64,000 bases of DNA from Caballeronia pedi (GCF_001544915.2 NZ_FCOE02000002.1:186001-250000); one strand, 5' to 3'; positions 1 to 9,357 are shown, counted from the stretch's first letter. Notes: a model not told the origin generated them from the sequence alone. Made by a program: numbers and translations.

Positions 1-1
1 C

Positions 2-3000
2 GAGGAACGCGCGGACGGAACGCTCGCCGCTGCGTTCATCTACGCGCTCGATCTGTTCGAAGCCGATGCCATCGAACGGCTCTCGCGCCGCTTCGTCGAG
101 TTGTTGCGTCATGCGCTGGACGCGCCGCAGACGCTCATAGGCGATTTGCAATGGCTGCCGCAGGACGAGCGCGCGCAACTCGATGCATGGAATCGCAACG
201 CGCCCGAACATGCGCCGGCGTTCGTCTCCGTGCAGCAGCGCATCGCGCGTCATGCGCATGCGCGGCCCGACGCGCGCGGCGTCGCCGACATGACGCGCGC
301 CTTCACGCGCGGCGATGTCGATGCACGGGCGACGCGCATCGCGCAACGTCTCATCGCTGCCGGCGTGCGGGCCGAGATGCGCGTGGGCGTCGCGTTGAGC
401 CGTTCGGTCGATCTGCTCGTCGGCCTGATTGCGGCGCTGAAGTCCGGCGGCGCGTTCGTCCCGCTCGATCCGAGTCATCCGCGCGAACGCCTCGCGCAGA
501 TTCTCGACGATGCGCGCATCGAACACATCGTCACCGAGCGCGCTAGTCTGGATGCGCTGCCCGTGCCGCCGAACGCGCGCATTCTCCTTCTCGACGACGA
601 AAGCCTCTACGCCGACGATGAAACGTCGCATATCGCATTGCCCGATGTGGCATCGGAGCAGGCCGCCTACGCGATCTATACCTCGGGTTCGACCGGCAAG
701 CCGAAGGGCGTGATCGTCGATCACGGATCGTTCGCGCGCCATTGCGTCGCCATTGCCGAACGTTATGGCGCGACGGAGCAGGACACGTTCATGCTGTTCC
801 AGTCGGTCAACTTCGACGGCGCGCATGAAGGCTGGTTCTCGCAGTACATCTCGGGCGCGGCGGTCGCGATCACCGCCGACACGCTCTGGCCGCCCGCGCT
901 GACGTGCAAGCTCATGCGCAAGGAAGGCGTGACGATGACCTACGTGCCGCCCGGCTGCGCGACGCAACTCGCGGAATGGGCGCTCGTGCACGGCGCGCCG
1001 CCTACGTTGAAATCGATCACGGTCGGCGGCGAGGCGACTTCGCGCGAAGCCTTCGCGCTGATGCGCCGCGCATTTCCGAACGCGCGCATCGTCAACGGTT
1101 ATGGTCCGACGGAAACCGTCATCACGCCGATGCTGTGGATGTTCAATCCCGGCGACGATCCCGCGAAGCTCGCTGATTGCGCCTATCTGCCGATCGGCAC
1201 GCTGGTCGGCGCGCGCACGGCGCATGTGCTCGATGAGCGTCTGAATCCGCTGCCCGTCGGCGTGATCGGCGAACTGTATCTCGGAGGCGAAGGCGTGGGC
1301 GTCGCGCGCGGCTATCTCGACCGGCCCGCGCTCACCGCCGAACGCTTCGTGCCCGATCCGTATGGCGAGCCGGGCGCGCGTCTCTATCGCACGGGCGATC
1401 TCGTGCGGCGTCGCGCCGATGGCGTATTCGACTTCATCGGCCGCGTCGATCATCAGGTGAAGCTGCGCGGCTTGCGTATCGAACTCGGCGAGATCGAAGC
1501 GCAACTCGCTGCGCACGAAGACGTGCGCGAGGCGTGCGCCGTGGTGCGCGGCAAGGGCGCGCAGGCGGCGCTCGTCGCTTATGTCGAATTGAAAGCCGAT
1601 GCACGCGAGCGCGCCGCGCTGGGCCGCGCCGCCGATGCCGTCGAACTCGACGCCCATCTGCGCCGCACGTTGCCGGACTACATGGTGCCCGCGCATATCG
1701 TCGTGCTCGATGCATTGCCGCGCAACGCGAACAGCAAGGTCGATCGCGCGGTGCTGCCCGAGCCGCCGAAGAAGGAGCGCGTGTACGAAGCGCCGGCGGC
1801 GGGCGTAGAAGCCGCGCTCTCGAAAATCTGGCGCGAGGTGCTGAACGTCGAGCGCGTCGGACGTGCGGATCATTTCTTCGAACTCGGCGGACATTCGCTC
1901 GCGGCGGTGCGTGTCGTGACGCGTGTCGCCGAGACGCTCGGACGCGACGTGCCGGTGCGCGCGCTGTTCGAAACGCCGGTGTTGTCGCAATACGCGAAGC
2001 GCGTGTTGCAGGCGGGCGCCTGCGAAGGCGCGGCGGATGCCGTGCAACGCGCATTCGAGCCTGACGAACACGGCGTGTGGCCGCTTTCCGCCGCGCAACT
2101 CGGACTCTGGTTCCTGTGGCGCGCGCAGCCGCACAGCGCCGCGTACAACATTCCGGTCGCGGTGCGCCTGCGCGGTCCACTCGATGCCGATGCCCTGCGC
2201 GAAGCGCTCGCGCAAGCGGCCGCGCGTCATCCGGCGTTGCGCACGCAACTGGTCGAACGCGAAGGCGCATTGCCGGGGCAACGGATCACGCCGATGTGGC
2301 ATGTCGAGCTGCCGGTGATCGATCTCGCGGGACGGATCGACGAAGCGAAACGCATCACCGATGAAGACGCGCTCACGCCGTTCGACCTCGCCGCTGCGAA
2401 GCATCTCTGGCGCGCGCGTCTGCTGCGTCTTGCCGACGAGGATCACGTGCTGTCGCTCGTCGTGCATCACATCGTGTCGGATGGTACGTCGATCGATCTG
2501 TGGCTCGACGATATTCGCGCCACCTACGTCGCCTTGCAAAAGGGCGCGTCGGTGTCGGAGCGTGTGTCGAATGCGCTGGTGTTGCCATCGTCGGCGACGG
2601 GCGCGCGTTTGGCGTTCTGGCGCGATGCGCTTCGCGACATGCCCGCGATCGTGCTGCCCGAGCCCGAGTCGGGCCGCGTGGAAAACCCGCAATGGCTCGC
2701 GAGCCGTATCGCATTCGATCTCGATGGTGCGCTCGTCGAACGTGCGCGCTCGCTCGCGATGGACTGCCACGCCACGCTGCCCATGCTGTTGCACGCGGCG
2801 CTCAACGCGGCGCTGCACGGTTTGACGGGCGCGGACGATCAGCCCATCGGCGTACTCGCTTCGACGCGCGAATCGACCAGCGATGCCGCCCGCGACGCGC
2901 TCGGGCTCTTCATCAACGCGGTGGTCGTGCGCACGCGCATGACGAAGCTCGATACGCCCGCGAGCCTGCTCGCCACGGTGCGCGATGCCGCGCTCGCCGC

Positions 3001-3649
3001 CTACGCGCACGCCGACGTGCCATTCGCGGATGTCGTGTCCGCCTTGAACGCGCCGCGTCCCGGCGCGGGCAATCCGCTGTTTCAGGTGATGTTCAACTAC
3101 CTTCGCCCGGCCGCGATGGCCACGCGCGACTGGGCGGGCCTCGCAATAGAAGGCTTCGACGATGTGCGTCATCGCGTCGTGTTCGATCTGGAACTGGACG
3201 TCACCGAATATCCCGACGGCCGCGTGAGCTGCGCGTTCTCCTACGCGAACGAACGCGTCGATGGCGGCTTCGTCGAGACGCTCGCGAAGCGCTATCGCGC
3301 GACCGTCGAGCAGTTCGCGCACGCGCCGCACGATGCTTTCGACGCATCCGAAGCGGTGTTGGAGAGTGTTAAGCACGTCGCGGCTGTCGCGCCTTCAGGC
3401 GAAGTGAACGCCGATGCAAAGGCGCTCGCCGATATCTGGAGCGAACTCTTCGACGGCCAGGCCGTCACGCCGCATCAGGACCTCTTTGCAGCAGGCGCGA
3501 CTTCATTCGCCGTCGTGCGCTTCGTCGATGCGGCGCGCAAGGCCGGCTTCGACATCGCGATTCAGGACGTATTCGCCACGCCCCATTTCGCGGGCCTCGC
3601 CGCGACGCTTGCGCGGCGCGTTTCGCTGGCATCGACCAATGACATCTGA
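2..3649 (+). CDS. Non-ribosomal peptide synthetase, C-terminal part (A-T-C-T), 5' end outside the window
   Basis: The reading frame is open from base 2, so the gene starts before the window and 1215 residues are visible. In visible numbering: the tail of a condensation domain (about 1-50); an adenylation domain (about 60-560) with the A3 loop YTSGSTGKPKG near 226, GYGPTET and YRTGDL; a carrier domain with GGHSL (Ser632); a full condensation domain with HHIVSDG (His at 822-823); and a last carrier-like domain with GATS (Ser1168). No thioesterase or reductase follows. With the monooxygenase and formyltransferase next to it, the visible A domain plausibly loads N5-formyl-N5-hydroxyornithine in an ornibactin/malleobactin-like siderophore. 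Release without a thioesterase fits a final C-T pair that amidates the chain with an amine such as putrescine, as proposed for those siderophores. The substrate and release chemistry are inference. Confidence 0.93.
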   Translation, partial: EERADGTLAAAFIYALDLFEADAIERLSRRFVELLRHALDAPQTLIGDLQWLPQDERAQLDAWNRNAPEHAPAFVSVQQRIARHAHARPDARGVADMTRAFTRGDVDARATRIAQRLIAAGVRAEMRVGVALSRSVDLLVGLIAALKSGGAFVPLDPSHPRERLAQILDDARIEHIVTERASLDALPVPPNARILLLDDESLYADDETSHIALPDVASEQAAYAIYTSGSTGKPKGVIVDHGSFARHCVAIAERYGATEQDTFMLFQSVNFDGAHEGWFSQYISGAAVAITADTLWPPALTCKLMRKEGVTMTYVPPGCATQLAEWALVHGAPPTLKSITVGGEATSREAFALMRRAFPNARIVNGYGPTETVITPMLWMFNPGDDPAKLADCAYLPIGTLVGARTAHVLDERLNPLPVGVIGELYLGGEGVGVARGYLDRPALTAERFVPDPYGEPGARLYRTGDLVRRRADGVFDFIGRVDHQVKLRGLRIELGEIEAQLAAHEDVREACAVVRGKGAQAALVAYVELKADARERAALGRAADAVELDAHLRRTLPDYMVPAHIVVLDALPRNANSKVDRAVLPEPPKKERVYEAPAAGVEAALSKIWREVLNVERVGRADHFFELGGHSLAAVRVVTRVAETLGRDVPVRALFETPVLSQYAKRVLQAGACEGAADAVQRAFEPDEHGVWPLSAAQLGLWFLWRAQPHSAAYNIPVAVRLRGPLDADALREALAQAAARHPALRTQLVEREGALPGQRITPMWHVELPVIDLAGRIDEAKRITDEDALTPFDLAAAKHLWRARLLRLADEDHVLSLVVHHIVSDGTSIDLWLDDIRATYVALQKGASVSERVSNALVLPSSATGARLAFWRDALRDMPAIVLPEPESGRVENPQWLASRIAFDLDGALVERARSLAMDCHATLPMLLHAALNAALHGLTGADDQPIGVLASTRESTSDAARDALGLFINAVVVRTRMTKLDTPASLLATVRDAALAAYAHADVPFADVVSALNAPRPGAGNPLFQVMFNYLRPAAMATRDWAGLAIEGFDDVRHRVVFDLELDVTEYPDGRVSCAFSYANERVDGGFVETLAKRYRATVEQFAHAPHDAFDASEAVLESVKHVAAVAPSGEVNADAKALADIWSELFDGQAVTPHQDLFAAGATSFAVVRFVDAARKAGFDIAIQDVFATPHFAGLAATLARRVSLASTNDI

Positions 3650-3662
3650 GAGACACAGGGAC

Positions 3663-5024
3663 ATGAAGAAAGAAACCGTATTCGATCTGATCGGCGTCGG
3701 CTTTGGGCCGTCCAATCTGTCGCTGGCCGTGCGGCTTGCCGAAGAGAGCGGCGCGTCGAACCGGAAGCATTGCTACATCGAGCGGCAGCCGGAGTTCGGC
3801 TGGCATCGCGACATGTTGCTCGACGATTGCCGCATGCAGATTTCCTTCCTGAAGGACCTCGTCACGCAGCGCGATCCGACGAGCCGCTTCACGTTCATCA
3901 ACTATCTGTTCGAGCGCGGTCGCCTGAACGAATTCGTGAACCTGAAGAACTTCTATCCGACGCGCGTGGAGTTTCACGATTATCTGAGCTGGGTCGCGCA
4001 GGCATTCGACGATCGCGTGCATTACGGACAGAGTGTCACGGCCATCGAGCCCGTGTTCGAAGCGAATGGCGACGTGAACGCGCTGCGCGTCGTGTCGCAG
4101 GACGAGGACGGCCGCGAATGGCGTCGCGTGACGAGCGCGCTTTCGGTGGGCGTCGGCGGCACGGCGCGCGTGCCGGAGCCGTTCGCATCGCTCGGGCCGC
4201 ATAACGTGATTCATTCGTCGGCGTATCTGAGCTCGATCGAGCGCGTCGCGGGCGATGATCGCAACGGCAAGAAGCGCATTGCGGTGATCGGCGCGGGACA
4301 GAGCGCGGCCGAAGTATTCACCGATCTCACGCGCCGCTTCCCGCACGTCGACGCAACGCTCGTGATTCGCGCGAGCGCGCTCAAGCCCGCCGACGATACG
4401 CCCTTCGTCAACGAGATCTTCAGCCCCGAATTCACGGATGTCGTCTACTCGCAAACGGAAGACGGACGCCGTTCGCTGATCGAGCGTTTCCGCGATACCA
4501 ACTACGCAGTCGTCGATCGTCCGTTGATCGAGCAGATTTACGAAATGCTCTATCTGCAAAAGGTTTCCGATGACACGCGCCATCGTCTGCTGGCGAACAC
4601 GGGCATCGAGAACACCGCGCGGCGCGCGAACGGCGAGATCGAGCTGACGATGCGCGACATGCTCACCGGCCACGCGCACGCGGAACGCTTCGATGCGCTC
4701 GTGCTCGCCACAGGATATCGGCGCGACACGCATCTCGCGCTGCTCGACGGCCTCGCGCCGCATCTGGACGATGCCCTCGCGCAGCGCAGCGTGGGCCGCG
4801 ATTACCGGCTCGTCACGCCGGCGAATTTCAAGGCGCGCATCTATCTGCAAGGGTGCTGCGAAGAGAGTCATGGCCTCTCCGACACGCTGCTTTCCGTGCT
4901 CGCGGTGCGCTCGGACGAGATCGCGGCGTCGCTCGCCGATGCAGGTCAGGACAACGCCGCGACGCGAGCGGCGGATGCGAAGCAAACCGGGGTGAGCGGC
5001 GGCCGCGTGGCCGTGGCTCTTTGA
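3663..5024 (+). CDS. pvdA: L-ornithine N5-monooxygenase (siderophore hydroxamate synthesis)
   Basis: This flavoprotein of 453 aa N-hydroxylates the side-chain amine of L-ornithine with FAD, NADPH and O2, the first step to the hydroxamate iron ligand. Visible signatures are the N-terminal FAD motif GVGFGPSNLS (about residues 11-20), an NADPH motif with GAGQSA near residue 210, and the C-terminal LVLATGYR near residue 350, typical of the PvdA/SidA/IucD family. The ATG at 3663 was chosen because the flavin motif begins right after it. The gene lies 13 bp behind the NRPS stop, so the two are almost certainly co-transcribed. The frame is open further upstream, but that stretch overlaps the NRPS and does not look like PvdA. 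Burkholderia ornibactin and malleobactin loci contain the same neighbour pair. Confidence 0.95.
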   Translation: MKKETVFDLIGVGFGPSNLSLAVRLAEESGASNRKHCYIERQPEFGWHRDMLLDDCRMQISFLKDLVTQRDPTSRFTFINYLFERGRLNEFVNLKNFYPTRVEFHDYLSWVAQAFDDRVHYGQSVTAIEPVFEANGDVNALRVVSQDEDGREWRRVTSALSVGVGGTARVPEPFASLGPHNVIHSSAYLSSIERVAGDDRNGKKRIAVIGAGQSAAEVFTDLTRRFPHVDATLVIRASALKPADDTPFVNEIFSPEFTDVVYSQTEDGRRSLIERFRDTNYAVVDRPLIEQIYEMLYLQKVSDDTRHRLLANTGIENTARRANGEIELTMRDMLTGHAHAERFDALVLATGYRRDTHLALLDGLAPHLDDALAQRSVGRDYRLVTPANFKARIYLQGCCEESHGLSDTLLSVLAVRSDEIAASLADAGQDNAATRAADAKQTGVSGGRVAVAL

Positions 5025-5071
5025 CAAAGTAGCGGCAAACAGAATGCCGCATTGCGATGGAGAAAAGAAGA

Positions 5072-7270
5072 ATGATGTTGGCAAGGGGGACGCGCCGTAG
5101 CGCGATCGCCGTGGCGGCAAGCGCGGCGTTTGGCGTGGCGGCGATGAATCATGCTCACGCACAGGAGCAACAACAGCAACAGCAGGCGCAGGACGTCGCG
5201 CAGCAGACGAGCACGCTGCCTGCGGTGCGCGTGAACGCATCGGCGGACAGCGACGGCACGGTCGGCCTGGTCGCGCGCAAGAGCCGCACCGGCACGAAGA
5301 CCGATACGCCCATCGACGAGATTCCGCAGACGATCAATGTCGTCACGTCGACGCAGATCGAGGAAACGGGCGCGACGACCATCAACGAGGCCTTGCGCTA
5401 CGTGCCGGGATTTTCGTCGTATGGCTCGGATGTTCGTTCGGACTGGTATTCGGCGTTGCGCGGCTTCACGCCGACCGTTTTCGTCGATGGCTTGCAGGTG
5501 CCCAATACGCTGAATCTGTCGAGCTGGCGCGTCGATCCGTACATGATCGACAGCATCACCATTCTGCGCGGGCCGACCTCGGTGCTGTACGGGCAGGGCG
5601 ATCCGGGCGCGATCGTCGATGTGCAGAGCAAGCTCGCCGATGGCGGGCGCTACCGCGAAGCGGGCGTGCAGATCGGCAACTATGCGCGCAAGCAGGTGAT
5701 GTTCGACATCGGCGACAAGATCGACAAGGACGGCACGCTGTCGTATCGCGTGCTCGCCGTGGGACGCGACGGCAATTCGATGACCGGTCCGCATGCGGAG
5801 CAGCGCTTTGCGGTTTCGCCATCCGTGCGCTGGCAGCCGAGCGCGAATACGTCGTTGACGATCGCGGCGAGCTATCTGCAGGACTGGGGCGATGCATCGA
5901 ACAACTTCCTGCCCGCGCAGGGCACGGTGCTGCCGAATCCGAACGGAAAGATTTCGCCTGATTTGTACACGGGCGATCCGACCTATTCGTACTATCGCAA
6001 GAAGGAATGGTCGATCGGCTATCAGTTCGAGCACAAGTTCAACGACATCTGGACGTTCCGGCAGAACACCCGCTGGATGCATCTGTCGCTCGACAACGGC
6101 GCAGTGTGGGGCGGCGGTCTCGATCCGAGCGATCCGACTGAACAGACGCTCGCGCGTTACGCGGGCCTCTTTCAACCGAACTACAGCCGTTTCGATATCG
6201 ACAATCAGGCGCAGGCGCGCTTCGGCACGGGACCGCTCGAACATACCGTGCTGCTCGGCTTCGAGTACAACCGTCAGAACTCGACCGACAGCGAATGGCT
6301 CGCGCTCGGTCCTAGCCTGAACATGTACAACCCGGTCTATACGCCGGTATCGACTGCGATCTTCAGCGGCCCTGATTCTTTCGGCCAGACCAACACGCGC
6401 ACGACGCTCGATTCGTTCGGCCTCTATGCGCAGGATCAGGTCAAGTGGAACCGCTGGATGCTGACCGTGGGCGCGCGCGAGGACTGGAGCAACACGAAGC
6501 AGGACGACATCGTCGGCGGGACGCAACTGAAGCAGGACGACAGCGCGTTCACGGGACGTGTCGGCCTGACCTATCTCGGCGATTACGGCTTGTCGCCGTA
6601 CATCAGCTATTCGACTTCGTTCAATCCGGTCATCGGCGTGAAGATGGCCGATGGCGGGCTGGCCGCGCCGACGAAGGGCAAGCAGATCGAAGCGGGTCTG
6701 CGCTGGCAGCCACCGGGCAAGAACCTGATGCTCGGCGCGGCGGTGTATCAGATCAATCAGAAGAACGTCCTGACGCCCGATCCGAACGATCCGACCGGCA
6801 CGTTCTCCGTGCAGACGGGTGAAGTGCGTTCGCGCGGCATCGAGCTTTCCGCGGTGGGCAATGTGACGCGCAATCTGTCGGTGATCGCGGCGTACGTCTA
6901 TCAGGATGTGAAGAACATTAGCGCGAACGACGTGACGCTCGGCAAGTGGCCGGTGTCGATTCCGCTGCCGCGCCAGATGGCTTCGTTGTGGGCCGACTGG
7001 ACGTGGCATTCGGGACCGCTCGATGGCCTTGGCTTCGGCGCGGGTATTCGCTATCAAAGCGGGCTCGCGGGCGCGGCGGACAACTCGCTGTATATCCCGA
7101 GCTACACGGTGTACGACGCCGCTGTTCATTACGACACGCAGCATTGGCGTTTCGCGGTGAATGCGTCGAACATTTTCAATCGCACGTTCGTGAGCGGTTG
7201 CCAGTCGGATTCGGCCTGTTTCTATGGCAATCCGCGCACGGTGATCGCGAGCGCCCGTTATAACTGGTGA
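5072..7270 (+). CDS. TonB-dependent ferric-siderophore receptor (OrbA/FmtA/FpvA type)
   Basis: An outer-membrane beta-barrel receptor that would import the ferric form of the siderophore made by this locus. It has a signal peptide ending near AHA, a glutamine-rich stretch just after cleavage, a plug domain (PIDEIPQTINVVT, then LRYVPGF, LRGPTSVLYGQGDPG) and a long barrel ending in aromatic YNW, as expected for BAM-assembled proteins. The start is a choice: an ATG at 5057 gives 737 aa, but GGAG at 5059-5062 lies 9 bases before the ATG at 5072, which favours 5072 (732 aa). It follows pvdA by 47 bp. There is no N-terminal signalling extension before the plug, so it is probably a plain transporter rather than a FpvA-style transducer. 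Confidence 0.93.
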   Translation: MMLARGTRRSAIAVAASAAFGVAAMNHAHAQEQQQQQQAQDVAQQTSTLPAVRVNASADSDGTVGLVARKSRTGTKTDTPIDEIPQTINVVTSTQIEETGATTINEALRYVPGFSSYGSDVRSDWYSALRGFTPTVFVDGLQVPNTLNLSSWRVDPYMIDSITILRGPTSVLYGQGDPGAIVDVQSKLADGGRYREAGVQIGNYARKQVMFDIGDKIDKDGTLSYRVLAVGRDGNSMTGPHAEQRFAVSPSVRWQPSANTSLTIAASYLQDWGDASNNFLPAQGTVLPNPNGKISPDLYTGDPTYSYYRKKEWSIGYQFEHKFNDIWTFRQNTRWMHLSLDNGAVWGGGLDPSDPTEQTLARYAGLFQPNYSRFDIDNQAQARFGTGPLEHTVLLGFEYNRQNSTDSEWLALGPSLNMYNPVYTPVSTAIFSGPDSFGQTNTRTTLDSFGLYAQDQVKWNRWMLTVGAREDWSNTKQDDIVGGTQLKQDDSAFTGRVGLTYLGDYGLSPYISYSTSFNPVIGVKMADGGLAAPTKGKQIEAGLRWQPPGKNLMLGAAVYQINQKNVLTPDPNDPTGTFSVQTGEVRSRGIELSAVGNVTRNLSVIAAYVYQDVKNISANDVTLGKWPVSIPLPRQMASLWADWTWHSGPLDGLGFGAGIRYQSGLAGAADNSLYIPSYTVYDAAVHYDTQHWRFAVNASNIFNRTFVSGCQSDSACFYGNPRTVIASARYNW

Positions 7271-7278
7271 CGATCGCT

Positions 7279-7312
7279 GGCGGCGCTGTCGTGACAGGCG
7301 CCGCCATTTTTT
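7279..7312 (+). terminator. Rho-independent terminator after the siderophore receptor
   Basis: The arms at 7279-7290 and 7293-7305 form a 12-bp GC-rich stem with one bulged base and a two-base loop, followed by A and six T residues (7307-7312). It lies 8 bp after the receptor stop and 13 bp before the formyltransferase start, inside what otherwise looks like one operon, so it may act as a partial terminator that lowers downstream expression. Confidence 0.85.
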
Positions 7313-7325
7313 CCAGCAGGATTCA

Positions 7326-8171
7326 ATGTCGAAGATAAAACTGGTCTACATCATGTCCTTGCGCAACGCGGCTGCGGATCGCGCGGGACAGCACGTCGAG
7401 TACAAGGGCGCGACGCGATACATGAAGTCGCCGCTGGAATTTCTCGTCGAGCAACTCAATGCCTCGCCGTTGGGCGATTTGTATTCGCTCGAAGGCGTGA
7501 TCTATGACGATGACGAAGGCTCGCCGCGCGATCGCGAGAAGCTCGCGGGTTATGGCTTTCGTTATGCACCAAGCGGGCAGTGGATTCATCCGCCGGAACT
7601 CGCCGTGCAGGGCGTGCCGGTGACGAGTCTGCTGCATGCGATTCCGTCGGCTTATCGGCGGTTGCCGATGGATGCGGTCGTCGAGCGCGCGGCGCAGAAG
7701 AGTGCGTTCGAGAAGCGTCTGCTCGACAAGCTGCACGCGCTCGATGCGGATTTTGTCGTGCTCGATGGGTTGCTGGTCATTCTCGATGAACTGGTTCGGC
7801 CGGGAGCGGAGTTTTGTCGGCGCATCGCGAATATTCATCCGGGGGTTACGAGGCTCGGGTCGCCGTTCGAGCGGCGCGGCGCTTATGCGACGCTCGATGC
7901 GCTTTATGGCGCGCGGGGCCAGCGCGTGGTGGATTGGAGCACGATGCGTGTGGCGTCCGCTCCTGTGATCGATAGGACCGGTGCTTCGTTTCATTACGTC
8001 GACAACGGGATCGATTCGGGTGAAGTGATTTTTGATGTGCTCGGCACGAGTATCGATCCCGTCGATAACATTCTCGAACTGCGCTGGAATAACTTTCAGC
8101 GGAGTTTGTTTCCTGCGCTTGAAGGGGGGCTTTTGGCTATGGCTGAAGTTCTTGCTAGGGACGTTGTGTAG
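7326..8171 (+). CDS. pvdF: N5-hydroxyornithine formyltransferase (PvdF-like)
   Basis: This 281-aa protein would move a formyl group from 10-formyltetrahydrofolate to N5-hydroxyornithine, giving the formyl-hydroxamate unit of ornibactin/malleobactin/pyoverdine-type siderophores. The formyltransferase core is visible: NIHPG with Asn169 and His171, and a downstream YVDNGIDSG segment (Asp near 230), matching the Asn/His/Asp catalytic set of the folate-dependent formyltransferase fold. The length agrees with PvdF (about 275 aa) rather than with methionyl-tRNA formyltransferase (about 310 aa). The ATG at 7326 follows an AGCAGGA ribosome site. It sits directly behind the receptor and its terminator and before the acyltransferase gene, the usual Burkholderia order pvdA-pvdF-orbL with the receptor nearby. 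Confidence 0.9.
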   Translation: MSKIKLVYIMSLRNAAADRAGQHVEYKGATRYMKSPLEFLVEQLNASPLGDLYSLEGVIYDDDEGSPRDREKLAGYGFRYAPSGQWIHPPELAVQGVPVTSLLHAIPSAYRRLPMDAVVERAAQKSAFEKRLLDKLHALDADFVVLDGLLVILDELVRPGAEFCRRIANIHPGVTRLGSPFERRGAYATLDALYGARGQRVVDWSTMRVASAPVIDRTGASFHYVDNGIDSGEVIFDVLGTSIDPVDNILELRWNNFQRSLFPALEGGLLAMAEVLARDVV

Positions 8172-8250
8172 GGCGTTTTTTGTCGCCGGATCCCGTATTC
8201 GTGTTGGTTTATCAGCGTTGCCCCTGTGCGGGGAGAAGCAGTGCCAATAG
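8172..8250. repeat. Possible fragment of a dispersed Burkholderiaceae intergenic repeat
   Basis: The start of the 153-bp gap between the formyltransferase and the acyltransferase contains GTCGCCGGATCCCGTATTCG, then GTTGGTTTATCAGCG and a CCCC-TGTG-CGGGG hairpin. From memory this resembles a short intergenic repeat scattered in Burkholderia/Paraburkholderia genomes. I saw no second copy in this window, so the call rests on recall only. Confidence 0.35.
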
Positions 8251-8324
8251 ACCGACACGAAATCAGGATTCCATAGAAGCCTGAAGCCAAACCGAACATC
8301 GCAACCTTGCCGGAGACATCCACG

Positions 8325-9251
8325 ATGAACATACGCTTTGATCCAGAAGTAGCAGCGACCGCGACCGATCGCACATTGACGACATGCCACACCGACGCGT
8401 TGCTAGAGGCGTTATGCGATATCTACACCAATGAACCCGAGCGCCGCACGGCCACGATTGCGCTACCTCAAGCGCAAAATGCCGAAGCGTTCATCGCACA
8501 AGCACGCAACGAGAACCTGATCGACAAGGCAGAAACCCGCGACGATCGCGTATTCCTGACGACATCGCGACAAACATTCTGGCAACTCCCACGCCCGTGG
8601 CTCAAATCGCCCGCGTCGAGCGAGACCTTGCTGAGCTACACACAAACCGGCAGCGTCACGCACCCGACAAGACCAACCAACGCCGAAGGCACCATCTACG
8701 AGCGCCACTTCCCGCAACTCGACATGACCTTCAGCCTTCGCACCGCCGACCCCGACGCGGACTCCGAAGTCTTCAGCGAATGGATGAATCTCGACCGCGT
8801 CGCGCACTTCTGGGACCAACGCGGCACGCGCGCCGAACACGCCGCGTATCTGAAGGAACGTCGCGAAGACGCGCACATGCATCCGATGATCGGATACTTC
8901 GACGACAAACCCTTCGGCTATTTCGAGTTCTACTGGGCGAAGGAAGACCGCCTCGGCCCGTTCTACGATGCAGGCGATTTCGACCGCGGCCTGCACTTGC
9001 TGATCGGCGATGCGCAGTTTCAAAGCGCGGGCAAGCTCAAGGCATGGTGGAGCGGCGTGCTCCACTACATGTTCATCGATGATCCGCGCACCGGGCGTCT
9101 CGTCGGCGAACCACGCGTCGATCATGTGCGGCATATCGCGTACATGCATCGAATGGGCTTTTATACGCTGAAGGAATTCGACTTCCCGCACAAACGCGCC
9201 GCGCTTACCGTGATCGAACGCGAAAAGTTCTTCAACGACTTTCGCTTCTGA
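8325..9251 (+). CDS. GNAT-family siderophore acyltransferase (OrbL/IucB/RhbD-like)
   Basis: A 308-aa protein whose C-terminal half is a GNAT N-acyltransferase fold of the siderophore-biosynthesis subgroup (IucB, RhbD, PvdY, OrbL). Signatures include WMNLDRVAHFWDQRG, HPMIGYFDDKPFGYFEFYW, the acyl-CoA loop region near DDPRTGRLVGEP and YMHRMGFYTLKEFDFPHKRAAL. In ornibactin loci such an enzyme acylates the N-terminal N5-hydroxyornithine. The N-terminal 110 residues are a less conserved helical extension. The ATG at 8325 is preferred over an upstream TTG at 8307 because GGAG (8312-8315) lies 9 bases before it. A 153-bp gap separates it from the formyltransferase, so it may have its own promoter. 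The exact acyl donor cannot be told from the sequence. Confidence 0.88.
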   Translation: MNIRFDPEVAATATDRTLTTCHTDALLEALCDIYTNEPERRTATIALPQAQNAEAFIAQARNENLIDKAETRDDRVFLTTSRQTFWQLPRPWLKSPASSETLLSYTQTGSVTHPTRPTNAEGTIYERHFPQLDMTFSLRTADPDADSEVFSEWMNLDRVAHFWDQRGTRAEHAAYLKERREDAHMHPMIGYFDDKPFGYFEFYWAKEDRLGPFYDAGDFDRGLHLLIGDAQFQSAGKLKAWWSGVLHYMFIDDPRTGRLVGEPRVDHVRHIAYMHRMGFYTLKEFDFPHKRAALTVIEREKFFNDFRF

Positions 9252-9357
9252 AGCCTGGCCGACGCGGCGCATCGGGTCGGAACGAATGAAGGCTCTTATA
9301 CTGTCGGGCACCACGCCGCTTACAGCGGCACCGACGATAACCTTCAGTCAGACACCC

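Noticed and set aside
5163..5190. CAG/CAA-rich run that looks like a simple-sequence repeat
   Set aside because: It encodes the glutamine stretch after the receptor signal peptide in frame; it is ordinary coding sequence, though its length could vary.
3465..5240. 591-codon minus-strand frame across the monooxygenase
   Set aside because: Antisense shadow in high-GC DNA; no ribosome site or domain, and a well-identified gene is on the plus strand.
4946..7144. 732-codon open frame on the minus strand across the TonB receptor
   Set aside because: It mirrors codon bias of the receptor gene, is rich in Arg/Ala/His and has no family motif.
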